From contig NZ_PQDH01000006.1 in assembly GCF_002964605.1 (NCBI RefSeq), forward strand, positions 1 to 64,000: DNA of 64,000 nt, read 5' to 3'. Positions within the stretch are counted from its first letter, which is position 1. Each line of letters opens with the position of its first letter. Below the pieces are notes generated by a model. That model was not told the DNA's origin, did not search any database, and was given only the letters and a program-made list of their open reading frames with translations. The DNA comes from Vallitalea okinawensis. GTDB taxonomy: Bacteria > Bacillota > Clostridia > Lachnospirales > PQDH01. Shown here piece after piece: positions 1 through 9,356 of this stretch. A program made the position numbers and the translations under genes.

Positions 1-54
1 AAGTGTAGTATACGCATATTTAAGAAAAATATGGGTAATTTATAAATATGGAAG

Positions 55-93
55 AAAAATCCAACTAACTATACATAACCAGATTGGATTTTT
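55..93 (-). terminator. Terminator after RND adaptor gene
   Basis: A 10-bp inverted repeat (AAAAATCCAA / TTGGATTTTT) with a 19-nt loop lies about 70 nt past the adaptor stop codon. Each arm ends in a T-run, so it could act on both strands. The rest of positions 1-165 shows nothing else recognisable. Confidence 0.55.
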
Positions 94-165
94 ACACAAT
101 TAATGTTACACTCCCTTCTAGCGCATTATCATTCTGCTTATTATTTTTTAACTACTCTACTTTAT

Positions 166-1410
166 TTACTCCCCTATAACGATTGGTTGACCATCAACAA
201 CATAGTCTTGGCCAATCACTATAACCTCGTCTCCGACCTCAAGATCACCACTAATCTCAACCCTATCATCATCTTTAATCCCAAGTTCTACATTTACCTT
301 TTTAGCTTTTTGTTTTTCATGATCAATGATGTAAACATAACTGTTATTGTTTATATCTGTAAGGACTGTTGTTTTATCCACGACATACACATTTTCTTTT
401 GTATTAATCTGTATATACCCTTCAACATACATCCCAGAAGATAAGGTCTTATCTTGATTGTCGATAGTGATTTCCACAGGATAAAATCCTGAGTTTGCTG
501 TCATTGAAATACCTGTAACCTCTCCTTTAACAACCTCATCCATATACTCAAAAACTAATCGTACTTTCTGACCTTCCATGATAGTCGGTTTATACTTTTC
601 CATGATTTTTACTTTTAAGATCATATTAGATGAATCAATGATTGTAACACCCAAATTACCGGTATTCATGACTCCTGTCTGAACTGTTATGTCTGTAACC
701 AAACCACTGATTGGAGCAACTATTGCAATATCATCGCGTCGCTCTGCAAAATCTTTCTGCGCAAATTCATAGTTCTTTAATGCATCATCGTATGAAGCTT
801 TAGCCAAATTATAATTAGATTCAGTTGTTTCATAACTTAAAATGGCCTGTTCATAATTTATTTGAGCTTGTTCATAATTTCTTAAGGTTGCATCCAGCTC
901 AGCCTTTGATACAAACCTGCTTTCAAATAAACTTAATGTATTTTCATAATCTTCTTTTGCTGAATTTAGGCTTAACTCTCTAGATTCAAGATCACCTTTT
1001 CTTTGTTTAAGACTTAACTCCTGGTTTACTAAAGTATTCTTAGCATTTGTCACTGAACTTTCTTGCTGCAACATATCTCTGTCATTAGATAATTCTAAAT
1101 CATTGGCTTCAAGTTGGTATAGTAAGTCGCCTTCAGAAACAACATCGCCAATAGAGACAGCAATTTCCTCCACAATTCCTGTACTAAAAGGTGTTACAAA
1201 ATATGAATCGTTTGGCTCTAAATAACCAAATGTATACACTTCTTCATTAATGGATTCCTTTGTTAACTTTATTGCTTCGACAGGAATAGTTTCCATTGCC
1301 TGTTTCATATCAACTTCTATAATTTCATTGTTCAACTGTCCTTCGCCTACACAAGCTGTTATTATTGCCATCATTAAGGCTAATACCAATATCACTACTA
1401 TTCTCTTCAT
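166..1410 (-). CDS. RND efflux periplasmic-adaptor-like lipoprotein (HlyD/AcrA family)
   Basis: The 414-aa protein is predicted to be a membrane fusion protein pairing with the RND pump encoded just upstream. An N-terminal signal with lipobox IITAC puts the lipidated Cys at residue 20, so it is anchored outside the membrane. A biotinyl-lipoyl-like segment (around 75-105) is followed by a long charged coiled-coil hairpin (about 108-225), then by the second lipoyl half (VAPISGLVTDI) and a beta-barrel region, the usual order for this family. Its ATG overlaps the pump's TGA as ATGA, implying translational coupling. GAGGAC precedes the start. No TolC-like gene is nearby, as expected for a single-membrane cell. 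The substrate is unknown. Confidence 0.9.
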   Translation of the reverse strand: MKRIVVILVLALMMAIITACVGEGQLNNEIIEVDMKQAMETIPVEAIKLTKESINEEVYTFGYLEPNDSYFVTPFSTGIVEEIAVSIGDVVSEGDLLYQLEANDLELSNDRDMLQQESSVTNAKNTLVNQELSLKQRKGDLESRELSLNSAKEDYENTLSLFESRFVSKAELDATLRNYEQAQINYEQAILSYETTESNYNLAKASYDDALKNYEFAQKDFAERRDDIAIVAPISGLVTDITVQTGVMNTGNLGVTIIDSSNMILKVKIMEKYKPTIMEGQKVRLVFEYMDEVVKGEVTGISMTANSGFYPVEITIDNQDKTLSSGMYVEGYIQINTKENVYVVDKTTVLTDINNNSYVYIIDHEKQKAKKVNVELGIKDDDRVEISGDLEVGDEVIVIGQDYVVDGQPIVIGE

Positions 1411-4400
1411 ATTAAGTCCTCGCTATCTTCATTATCATCATGCTCTATAAAAATACCTAATTTTGATTTAATCCACGTTACCATCGTATCCATAGCTGAA
1501 TAGACAACTGGAATAACTAAAAGGGTTAAAAAAGTAGATGCAACTAGTCCAAAAATCAATGCAATACCTAGCTGCCCGTATGTTGCATTAAATACTGCCA
1601 ATGGTAAAACCCCACCAATGGTTGTTATTGATGTTGCAAATACTGGAGTAAATCTGGTTTTTACACCTTCAAGAATCGCTTCGTTTTTCTCTATCCCTTG
1701 ACCTCTTAGATAGTTCATATAATCTATCAAAACTATGGCATCATTTACAGCAATACCTACTAATGCTACAATTCCCATCATGGCATAAAATCCTAGATTG
1801 TTCCCTGTAATGAGCAAACCAAACATAACACCTGTTATTGCCAAAGGTACGCTAAATAGTATAGTCAATGGCTGATGAAGTGAATTAAACTGAATAGAAA
1901 GGATTATATAAACTAACATAATTGCGGCTGCCAAGCCAAGCATCATACTATTCATAGTATCTGTCATATCACCAAATCCACCACCTGTCACTTCTTCAAC
2001 TCCACTAGGCAAGGTAATATGCTCTGTTTTATCATTGAAATCATTTACAACACTGTTTAGGTCATAGGCAGGGTCAACATCTGCAGATATAGTAACTACA
2101 TTTTGACCATCTTGATGACTTATTGTCCTAATAGCATCAGCCACCTCAATAGCAGCCACGTCATAAAAGTAAAATATCTCTCCTTTTTGACTAGTGAAAT
2201 AGAGTTTTTCAAAATCTTTTACTGAAGTTATCTGATCTTTGTCAACATAAACCGTCACATCAACCTCTTTATCGTTTTCTGTATAATTAATCGTTTTAAT
2301 GCCATCAATCCGATTTCTTATTTCTTGTGAAAGTGTCGCAGCATTAAATCCGTAGCTTGCGGCTTTTATCTCATCAATGCTAATTATCAGTTCTTTAGCA
2401 CCGCTAGTACTTGAAAAGTTCGGATTGACAACACCATCTGTACTTAACAGCTGTTCATAAAAGGCATATCCAACTTGTTCAATTTCATCAGGATCATCAC
2501 CTTTAAATGATACACTAATATCTTCACTTGCCATACCAGCACTCAAATTAGCATCTACGATAATATCTCCACCTGCTACAGTTGATACATCTTCACGTAT
2601 CAATGACATTAGCTCAATTCCACTCATCCCGCGATCTTCTTTTAAATCTATTTCTATCTCCGCTTCATTACTTGAACTAAGGGCTGAGTCCCTCATGCTT
2701 CCACCTTCTCCAGCACCCATACTGGAGTTAAAGGATTTAATATCATCATATTTAAACAGCTTTTCTTCTATTTTATATACAACTTCTCTTGTATCATCCA
2801 ACAGAGATCCTTCTGGCGTGGTCACAGATATTGTAATAACATCTGGATCTTCCATTGGAAATAATTCAATGGATACTCTACTGGTCAAAAGAACAGATAA
2901 ACTCCCAAAAAACAATAAAATACTTAATATAATAACACTTATTTTCCTTTTATTATTATTCATTATTTTTGCTAAAAATCTTTTATATCTTTGTGCTAAT
3001 GACTTACTTTCTTCTTTCTTATTGTATGTAAACTTAAGCTTCTTAACTAACATTAGTCCACTGACCAACAGGGCAAAAGGAATAGACCATAGCCCAAAAT
3101 CTCTGAAGGCTATTAAGGTCAATAGTGCCACAAAAATACTTGAACCATATATAGCCATCCATTTGAACTGTTTGGAAACATTCTCCTTATGACCACCTTT
3201 ATATTTGGATAGGAATCTTGAACTAAGGGCTGGTGTTATTACAATAGAAACCAGGAAAGAGGCAATTATACTGATGACAATCGTCATCGGCAATGATCTA
3301 ATCATTTCTCCAACAGTACCATTCATAAGCAATAATGGCAGAAAAGCCACAATAGTCGTCATTGATGCAGCCAATATTGCTGGAGCTACTTGATTAGTAC
3401 CATGACTACTGGCACTTAACCGATCAGTACCTAGATCTCGTAATCTATCAATATTTTCAAGAATAACAATAGCGTTATCCACAAGCAAACCTAACGCAAT
3501 TATAAAACCTGTTAATGTAAGTGTATTAAATGTCATATTGTTTAAGTCCAGAAGAATGACTGCTATGAATAAGGATAGTGGAATTACCGATGCTACGATC
3601 AACGCCTCATTTAAACCAATAAATAAAAATAAGACGACAATAACCACTAAAAACCCTGAAATAGCACTATCAAGTACTGTATTCAATTCATTAGAGACAC
3701 TCAAACTTTCATCTTGAGTGATAATGACGTTAATATTTTCTGGCAAGAATTTATCACGTTCATTTACCACTAAATTAGTAATATCCTGGGCTGGCTTGAC
3801 CATATCATAATTATCATCTCTAAACACTTGTAAATAAATAGCCGCTTCTGAATCTTTAACCTCATCTTCGTTATTGATGTAATAATATGAATACTCCGAT
3901 GGTATCTTAAAACCATCACTAATTACTGCAACATCCTTTAGTAATATGTAACTGTTTTCATCTGCACGTACAACAATATTAGCTATGTCATCAAGGGACG
4001 AAACTGATTCATCGATTCGAAGATTGTAGTTTTCACCTTCAAGATCCATATTACTTAAAGGAAGGGATACATTACTACTATTAATACTGTTGGTTATAGC
4101 GCTAATAGTTAAATCATATCGAGCTAGCTCCGATTGCTTCACAAGAATTTGAATTTCTCTTGTATAGCCACCACTCAATTCTACATTATTAACACCTGTG
4201 ACACTTTCAATTTGCTCTTGAATCACTTCACCATAATACTTTAACTCTGTCATACTTACATCGCCTGTTACAGTCAAACGCATGATTGGCATCTCAGAGC
4301 TCTTAAGTTCTAAAATCTTTGGAGGCATAGCTCCTTCTGGCAACGATACATCTGATACCTTATCCCTAACATCAGTCATAGCATCATCCATATCTGTGCC

Positions 4401-4739
4401 TTCATTAAAACTTAACATAATTGTGGAATTACCTGTTCTAGATGTAGATGATATAGTATCCAGATCATCTACATTTTCAAGCACGTTTTCTAAAGGATCT
4501 GTCACCAATGACTCAATATCCTTTGCTGAAACACCTTGATAACTAACGCTAATGTTAATCCTATTAGCACTTATTTCTGGCATTGATTCCCTCGGCATTC
4601 CTTGATATATCAAGTACCCCATAACAACTAATCCAATAATAATCAAATAGACTACTCTAAACCGCTTAATAAAAATGTCTGAAATTCTACCCAAAAAGTT
4701 CTTATCTTGGTTCAGTTCTGAAAGTTCATTATTCTTCAC
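1407..4739 (-). CDS. RND-family efflux permease (AcrB/SwrC-like)
   Basis: At 1110 aa this is a full-length proton-driven RND transporter. It has an N-terminal membrane helix (about 30-48), two large extracytoplasmic porter domains and two blocks of membrane helices. The relay helix reads GLLVDNAIVILENIDRLR, so the second aspartate of the E. coli AcrB VDD motif is Asn here. The second half repeats the pattern (GIAVNDAIVLIDYM). A GTG start is chosen because AGGAG lies 8 nt upstream; no ATG fits. Firmicute relatives such as SwrC export lipopeptides or detergents, but the substrate cannot be read from the sequence. It forms an operon with the adaptor gene. Phased repeats upstream suggest activation by a regulator. 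Confidence 0.92.
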   Translation of the reverse strand: MKNNELSELNQDKNFLGRISDIFIKRFRVVYLIIIGLVVMGYLIYQGMPRESMPEISANRINISVSYQGVSAKDIESLVTDPLENVLENVDDLDTISSTSRTGNSTIMLSFNEGTDMDDAMTDVRDKVSDVSLPEGAMPPKILELKSSEMPIMRLTVTGDVSMTELKYYGEVIQEQIESVTGVNNVELSGGYTREIQILVKQSELARYDLTISAITNSINSSNVSLPLSNMDLEGENYNLRIDESVSSLDDIANIVVRADENSYILLKDVAVISDGFKIPSEYSYYYINNEDEVKDSEAAIYLQVFRDDNYDMVKPAQDITNLVVNERDKFLPENINVIITQDESLSVSNELNTVLDSAISGFLVVIVVLFLFIGLNEALIVASVIPLSLFIAVILLDLNNMTFNTLTLTGFIIALGLLVDNAIVILENIDRLRDLGTDRLSASSHGTNQVAPAILAASMTTIVAFLPLLLMNGTVGEMIRSLPMTIVISIIASFLVSIVITPALSSRFLSKYKGGHKENVSKQFKWMAIYGSSIFVALLTLIAFRDFGLWSIPFALLVSGLMLVKKLKFTYNKKEESKSLAQRYKRFLAKIMNNNKRKISVIILSILLFFGSLSVLLTSRVSIELFPMEDPDVITISVTTPEGSLLDDTREVVYKIEEKLFKYDDIKSFNSSMGAGEGGSMRDSALSSSNEAEIEIDLKEDRGMSGIELMSLIREDVSTVAGGDIIVDANLSAGMASEDISVSFKGDDPDEIEQVGYAFYEQLLSTDGVVNPNFSSTSGAKELIISIDEIKAASYGFNAATLSQEIRNRIDGIKTINYTENDKEVDVTVYVDKDQITSVKDFEKLYFTSQKGEIFYFYDVAAIEVADAIRTISHQDGQNVVTISADVDPAYDLNSVVNDFNDKTEHITLPSGVEEVTGGGFGDMTDTMNSMMLGLAAAIMLVYIILSIQFNSLHQPLTILFSVPLAITGVMFGLLITGNNLGFYAMMGIVALVGIAVNDAIVLIDYMNYLRGQGIEKNEAILEGVKTRFTPVFATSITTIGGVLPLAVFNATYGQLGIALIFGLVASTFLTLLVIPVVYSAMDTMVTWIKSKLGIFIEHDDNEDSEDLI

Positions 4740-4770
4740 CCGATACTCTCCTTTACATTATCTCACTTTT

Positions 4771-4866
4771 ATTGTATAAATCGATACGTCCATTCTATCC
4801 AAGAACTTCTAAAGCTAAATAAACTATTTCTAAAGTTTTTCTAAAATTTTCTAAAGTTTTTCTAAA
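4771..4866 (-). promoter_or_regulatory. Phased TTCTAAA direct repeats upstream of RND promoter
   Basis: TTCTAAA occurs at 4807, 4828, 4839, 4849 and 4860 (plus-strand reading); the last four are spaced 11, 10 and 11 bp, one helical turn. On the minus strand they lie upstream of a TACAAT -10 (4776-4771) that has only a poor -35 (TTGGAT). Direct repeats with about 11-bp spacing are typical for OmpR/PhoB-type response regulators, so this is a plausible activator array. No such regulator gene lies in the window. Confidence 0.5.
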
Positions 4867-4911
4867 ATTTATTCAGATATACTTTTCTCCTAAAACTATA
4901 TTTACGTAAAT

Positions 4912-4935
4912 AAAAAACTCCCCTTTTGGGGAGTT
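4912..4935 (-). terminator. Terminator after PadR operon
   Basis: AACTCCCC-TTTT-GGGGAGTT is a perfect 8-bp hairpin. On the minus strand it is followed by a T-run (TTTTTTA). It ends transcription from the PadR/HAAS operon before the RND promoter. Confidence 0.75.
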
Positions 4936-5009
4936 AACCATATTGCATGTCTTCATATCAATATATTGCGACCATCTGGGATGCTGGGTATAGGTTTAAA
5001 GTATAAGTT

Positions 5010-5036
5010 AATCCCCCTTTATTTTAAAGGGGGATT
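5010..5036. repeat. Hairpin behind HAAS gene
   Basis: AATCCCCCTTT and AAAGGGGGATT form an 11-bp perfect stem with a 5-nt loop, starting 8 nt after the stop codon of the HAAS-domain gene. There is no clear T-run on the minus strand, so it may protect the mRNA 3' end or act with the terminator at 4912-4935. Confidence 0.5.
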
Positions 5037-5043
5037 ATATGTT

Positions 5044-6009
5044 TTAATCTTTTTCATTTAATGCATTATATGCACCACTGAACATTGCAAATAACAGACC
5101 AGTAATGGGGAATACAATCCAATTGATATGCCATTGATGATAGACCATACCACTTATTAAAAAGATAGCAACTGCGAGAGGCCATATAACTGCAGCAACT
5201 GCATTAATCACTTTGTTATTCTCTTTGTTTACCCTTGCATATTCATCAATCTTCAATAATTTTTTGTAGCCTGTGTAAATAGATCCAAAGTAAATGAAGA
5301 TGTAAACAGCTATTGAAACGATTAATAATAAAATAACTACTCCTAAAAGTATTGAATAATTATTAAAGGCTACAGCCATAAAGAGTGCAATTGGTGATAA
5401 AATACATAACACAACACCTAATATTGTGGATAAAGTATACGTTGGGTGAAAAGCTTCCATCTTATTTTCAATAGACTTTTTTAGATAAGTTGGTAATTCG
5501 AAGTCATCCTCAATATACTTAAATCTTTCCATAGTCGTACCAGAATAAATCATTAATCCAACACCTAATGCAACAAGTACTAATAATGGAACTAGACCTA
5601 TTATAGCACCAGCATCTCCAGTTAACCCTGTTAATAATCCATCTTCACTTAATTGGATCATTAAGATTAATACCGCTGCTCCAATGATACATAAAAATAC
5701 GCCTATTCCAATGACTTTACTCATCTTTTTATTTGCTTCAAGATACTTATTAACTTGATCATCAGTGAGCATTGGAAGCTGCTCCTTTTTCTCTTCTAGT
5801 TTAATACCAAACTCCTTAACTAGCTCATCGATATTACCGAATTCAGAAATAACGATACCAATGGCTTCATTTTCTGTTTTACCATTTCTTTTTAGCTCAT
5901 TATATTTATCTTCCATATTAGCTAATAAATCTTCTTTCAAACTGTTCATTTGCTTTGTTTTTGGTAAAGTTGCAAACATATTTTCTAAATAATTAATGAT
6001 TGTTTCCAT
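5044..6009 (-). CDS. HAAS/DUF1700-type membrane protein, partner of PadR
   Basis: The 321-aa protein has a soluble N-terminal helical domain of about 90 residues (METIINYLENMF, KTENEAIGIVISEFG) that matches the HAAS/DUF1700 pattern found next to PadR genes. It is followed by about seven hydrophobic segments, the first near residues 98-118. The start lies inside the 3' end of the PadR gene (17-nt overlap), with GGGAGG 9 nt upstream, so the two genes are co-transcribed and probably coupled. Families like this are thought to work with PadR in envelope stress or membrane-enzyme control, but the molecular role is unknown. A helix repeat is not evident. Confidence 0.75.
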   Translation of the reverse strand: METIINYLENMFATLPKTKQMNSLKEDLLANMEDKYNELKRNGKTENEAIGIVISEFGNIDELVKEFGIKLEEKKEQLPMLTDDQVNKYLEANKKMSKVIGIGVFLCIIGAAVLILMIQLSEDGLLTGLTGDAGAIIGLVPLLVLVALGVGLMIYSGTTMERFKYIEDDFELPTYLKKSIENKMEAFHPTYTLSTILGVVLCILSPIALFMAVAFNNYSILLGVVILLLIVSIAVYIFIYFGSIYTGYKKLLKIDEYARVNKENNKVINAVAAVIWPLAVAIFLISGMVYHQWHINWIVFPITGLLFAMFSGAYNALNEKD

Positions 6010-6340
6010 TGATCAATTCCTCCCTCACAAATCGATTGATGACTTCCTTCGTCAACTCCCATTCAGTGCATTTTTCTCTATAATAGTCTATGCCTGCTTG
6101 GGTTATTCTATAATACTTACGTCGTTTCCCATGGGTTTCTTCCTTAAAAAATGATTCAATATAGCCATTTTTCATCAGACGATTAAAGGCTGAATATAGT
6201 GTTGTTTCTTTGATGATATACTTTTCGTCTGAAAGTTCTTTGATGTTCTTTGATATCTCATATCCGTAAGAAGCTTCGTTTAATAATAAATACAGAATAA
6301 TCGTATCATTATATCCTCGTATGACATCGCTGCTTATCAA
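5993..6340 (-). CDS. PadR-family transcriptional regulator
   Basis: The 115-aa protein is a compact winged helix of the PadR type. GYNDTIILYLLLNEASYGYEI is the usual opening helix pair, and the wing follows (GKRRKYYRITQAG). A TTG start at 6340 is supported by AAGGAG 7 nt upstream; there is no nearby ATG alternative. It heads a two-gene operon with the HAAS membrane protein. The promoter sits inside a large inverted repeat (6434-6473), which is strong evidence for autorepression, as is normal in this family. The inducing signal is unknown. Confidence 0.88.
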   Translation of the reverse strand: MISSDVIRGYNDTIILYLLLNEASYGYEISKNIKELSDEKYIIKETTLYSAFNRLMKNGYIESFFKEETHGKRRKYYRITQAGIDYYREKCTEWELTKEVINRFVREELINGNNH

Positions 6341-6433
6341 TTAATTACTCCTTCCTATCATTATTTGCATTATATAAACTAATCATTTTAGTTACATTAC
6401 TTCACTTATCGTACTACGTTTGTCGTACTTCAT

Positions 6434-6473
6434 CTGTCGTAGTAACTAAAGTATACCATAATTACTACGACAG
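6434..6473 (-). promoter_or_regulatory. PadR operator enclosing an extended -10 promoter
   Basis: CTGTCGTAGTAA (6434-6445) and TTACTACGACAG (6462-6473) are perfect 12-bp arms 16 bp apart. Between them, on the minus strand, lies the extended -10 TGGTATACT. Further GTCGTA/CGTAC copies extend to about 6409. Binding of a PadR dimer or tetramer here would block the promoter of its own operon. Confidence 0.75.
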
Positions 6474-6508
6474 GTAAAGTATTTTTTTTATTTTTTTAAG
6501 TATTATTA

Positions 6509-6542
6509 AACCACCGTGCATATAATTCTCTACACGGTGGTT
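6509..6542 (-). terminator. Probable terminator after proS
   Basis: AACCACCGTG and CACGGTGGTT form a 10-bp stem with a 14-nt loop, followed on the minus strand by a T-rich stretch. It lies about 195 nt beyond the proS stop. Positions 6543-6735 between them show no gene or clear motif. Confidence 0.5.
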
Positions 6543-6735
6543 CTTTGTAATCAAAAGTATTTTATTCTCATCTGTGGGTTTTAGTGTTCCATTTCCATAA
6601 GATATTTCGTAAGTTAAATTAATATCACTTTAAAATGATCACTATAAATTAGTTTCTCACTTTATTTAATTGCAAATATAGATTTATTTCCAACTATATT
6701 TAACAAATACACACCTCTTAATACTTATGATTCTT

Positions 6736-8172
6736 TTAATAAGCCTTACCCCAAATAACCATGTTCTCTGCCTCTTTACCGCAGCATACACATTTATCAC
6801 TGAGGCGTTCTTGAACAAATGGCATACATCGTGAAGTAGCTCCTGTTTTCTCTTTGATCATGTCTTCACAGGCTTGATCGCCGCACCACATCGCTTTGAT
6901 GAATCCTGGTGTTTCGTTGATCGTCTTTTCGAATTCTTCCATGCTAGTAGCCATATAGGTGTGTTCATCTCTATGAACACGGGCTTTGTCAAGAAGTTCA
7001 TGTTGTAATTGATCAAGAAGCTCAGCTACTTTAGTTTCTAATTCATCAAGAGAAACAAATATCTTCTCACGGTTATCTCTTCTCACAAGAACAGCTTGAT
7101 TCTTTTCAATGTCTTTTGGACCGATTTCTAATCTTACAGGAATACCTTTCATTTCACATTCAGAGAACTTCCATCCTGGACTCTTATCACTATCATCTAT
7201 GTCAACACGAGCAATTTTACTTAAACGTTCTTTAAGGGCATTTGCTTTGTCAAGAACACCTTCTTTATGTTGAGCTATAGGTATTATTCTTAATTGTGTT
7301 GGGGCTATAGCAGGTGGTAATACTAATCCACTATCATCACCATGTACCATTATAATAGCGCCAATAAGGCGTGTTGTAACACCCCATGATGTTTGATGTA
7401 CATGACTTAACTTATTATCTTTATCTGTGTATTGAATACCGAAGGCTTTAGCAAATCCGTCACCAAAATTATGGGATGTTCCAGATTGTAATGCTTTACC
7501 ATCATGCATCAAACTTTCAATGGTATAAGTTCTTTCTGCACCTGCAAATTTCTCTTTGTCTGTCTTTTGACCTTTAATCATTGGAATAGCTAGGATGTTT
7601 TCACAGAATTCAGCATACAGGTTAAGAATATTTATTGTTTCTTCCTGTGCTTCTTCTGCAGTAGCATGAGCTGTATGTCCTTCTTGCCATAGGAATTCTA
7701 ATGTTCTAAGAAATGGACGTGTTGTCTTCTCCCATCGTACAACAGAACACCATTGGTTATAAAGCTTAGGTAAATCTCTATATGATTCAATTTCGTTGGC
7801 ATAATGCTCACAGAATAATGTTTCAGATGTTGGACGTACACATAATCTTTCTGTTAACTTCTCAGATCCACCGTGAGTTACCCATGCCACCTCTGGTGCA
7901 AAACCTTCCACGTGGTCTTTCTCCTTTTGTAATAACCCTTCTGGAATGAACATAGGCATATAGACATTTTGGTGTCCTGTAGCTTTTAGACGTTGGTCTA
8001 GTTGTTGTTGAAGGAGTTCCCAAATTGCATAACCATAGGGCTTTAGTACCATACACCCTCTTACACTTGAATAATCAACTAATTCTGCTTTCTTAACGAC
8101 ATCTGTATACCATTTTGCAAAATCTTCATCCATTGAAGTGATTGCTTCTACTAACTTCTTGTTTTTTCCCAT
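6736..8172 (-). CDS. proS: Prolyl-tRNA synthetase, archaeal/eukaryote-like short type
   Basis: Charges tRNA-Pro with proline in the cytosol. The 478-aa length and the absence of the long editing insertion place it in the ProS type 3 group. Class II motifs are visible: motif 2 around [20 protein letters not shown], motif 3 in the anticodon-linked half. A C-terminal zinc-like cluster (CGDQACEDM, later [11 protein letters not shown]) and the terminal Tyr (WGKAY) are classic for this type. A start at 8172 ([10 protein letters not shown]) is preferred over the in-frame ATG at 8193 because GAGGAG lies between the two. Regulation is by the T-box upstream. Confidence 0.95.
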   Translation of the reverse strand: MGKNKKLVEAITSMDEDFAKWYTDVVKKAELVDYSSVRGCMVLKPYGYAIWELLQQQLDQRLKATGHQNVYMPMFIPEGLLQKEKDHVEGFAPEVAWVTHGGSEKLTERLCVRPTSETLFCEHYANEIESYRDLPKLYNQWCSVVRWEKTTRPFLRTLEFLWQEGHTAHATAEEAQEETINILNLYAEFCENILAIPMIKGQKTDKEKFAGAERTYTIESLMHDGKALQSGTSHNFGDGFAKAFGIQYTDKDNKLSHVHQTSWGVTTRLIGAIIMVHGDDSGLVLPPAIAPTQLRIIPIAQHKEGVLDKANALKERLSKIARVDIDDSDKSPGWKFSECEMKGIPVRLEIGPKDIEKNQAVLVRRDNREKIFVSLDELETKVAELLDQLQHELLDKARVHRDEHTYMATSMEEFEKTINETPGFIKAMWCGDQACEDMIKEKTGATSRCMPFVQERLSDKCVCCGKEAENMVIWGKAY

Positions 8173-8238
8173 AATTTTTTTAGCTCCTCTCATTAATATT
8201 ACTAGGTTTAAATGATCTCACTAGGTTAAAAAAGGTAT

Positions 8239-8435
8239 CAAAAAAACCTCCATCCCCACAAAGGGACCGAGGTATCCGGCGTTACCACCCTAATTGATAC
8301 GTATTTTTCCATACATATCCTCTTAAGCACCTTTTAACGCAAGGTTAAACGCTGTATTCATCACACAGAACTCTGAGATGGGTTCAATAAACTCTTTATA
8401 GAAACCTTACAGCCTTGGGTCTCTTCTCTGTGATA
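8239..8435 (-). promoter_or_regulatory. T-box riboswitch, proline specifier (CCC)
   Basis: On the minus strand the T-box core AGGGTGGTAACGCCGG (8291-8276) precedes a hairpin, ACCTCGGTCCC / GGGGATGGAGGT, and a T-run (8273-8239) that form the terminator. Upstream, CACAGA (from 8432) pairs with TCTGTG to close Stem I. The specifier context GAA-CCC-ATC puts the proline codon CCC at 8382-8380. Uncharged tRNA-Pro would stabilise the antiterminator and allow proS transcription. Confidence 0.9.
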
Positions 8436-8486
8436 AAAAGTCTTATTTACTACTTCTCTTCAACGTTTCTATTCGTATTTAAAATT

Positions 8487-8515
8487 ATCTTACAATAAGG
8501 CATACTAATTGTCAA
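8487..8515 (-). promoter_or_regulatory. Sigma-A promoter of the T-box/proS transcript
   Basis: Perfect -35 TTGACA (8515-8510), 17-bp spacer and -10 TAAGAT (8492-8487) on the minus strand. The predicted start near 8480 gives a leader of about 300 nt before proS. Confidence 0.8.
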
Positions 8516-8532
8516 GATATAGTTGATACTTT

Positions 8533-9321
8533 CTACTTGACAAAATAATGCAGTATATATAATAGGCTTCCTGTCAAAATAATCGTTGCTCCAGATGGAA
8601 TTTCAATATAGTAGGATATGTATAATCCTGCTACACAAATAATAATACTAATTAATATAGATAAGAACATTAAATTCCTTAAGTTACGACTATACATCTT
8701 TGCGATAGAAGTAGGTATGGTTAATAATGCAATGATCAGCACAATTCCAACAACCTTTACCACTATAATAATTGCAATGGAAATCAATACATACAGGATA
8801 TACTCAAATGTCTTAACATTAAAGCCCTTCACCTTCAAATATTCCTCATCAAATAAATAGGCTTGCCAATATACAAATAAAGAGGCAATAACGAAGATAA
8901 TAATAACTGTTAAAAAGGCTGTTATATAGATATCACTGGTGGAGACTGCTAAGATATCTCCAAATAAATAGGAAGTCATATCCGGTGGATATCCCGGTGT
9001 CAGAGCTATAAATAAAATACCAAGTGCCATTCCCACGGACCAAAACATGGCAATAAGTGTATCAGCTTTTGTACCGATGACATCTTTTATCTTAACAACA
9101 CCTAACGCTGATAGGATAGCAAACAGAAGACCACCCATTATAGGCTCTATACCTAATAGAAATCCTAAACCAATTCCCCCGAAAGATGCATGTGCTATAC
9201 CACCACTCATCATCACTAGTTTTTTCTCAACGATAATCGTTCCGATTATACCACATATGATGCTGGTTAAGATGGCAGCAACAAATGCATTTTGTATAAA
9301 AGTATATTGAAACATCATCAT
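8533..9321 (-). CDS. Zinc/manganese ABC transporter permease
   Basis: The 262-aa membrane protein belongs to the ABC-3 (ZnuB/MntB) permease family and moves divalent metal across the membrane. About eight hydrophobic segments are visible, along with the family signature region GGIAHASFGGIGLGFLLG near residues 40-57 and the C-terminal ALLTIPTSIAKMYS. It is the last gene of a three-gene operon after the binding protein and ATPase, 35 nt behind the ATPase gene. Start choice among the first three Met codons is uncertain. Metal identity (Zn most likely) is inferred from the His/Asp-rich binding protein and the divergent Fur-family gene. Confidence 0.9.
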   Translation of the reverse strand: MMMFQYTFIQNAFVAAILTSIICGIIGTIIVEKKLVMMSGGIAHASFGGIGLGFLLGIEPIMGGLLFAILSALGVVKIKDVIGTKADTLIAMFWSVGMALGILFIALTPGYPPDMTSYLFGDILAVSTSDIYITAFLTVIIIFVIASLFVYWQAYLFDEEYLKVKGFNVKTFEYILYVLISIAIIIVVKVVGIVLIIALLTIPTSIAKMYSRNLRNLMFLSILISIIICVAGLYISYYIEIPSGATIILTGSLLYILHYFVK

Positions 9322-9356
9322 TCCCCATTCATCTTAGAAAATTAAATCGTAATTTC

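Noticed and set aside
4826-4866. Repeat array considered as a CRISPR
   Set aside because: Units are only 7 bp with 3-4 bp gaps; this is a promoter-type direct repeat.
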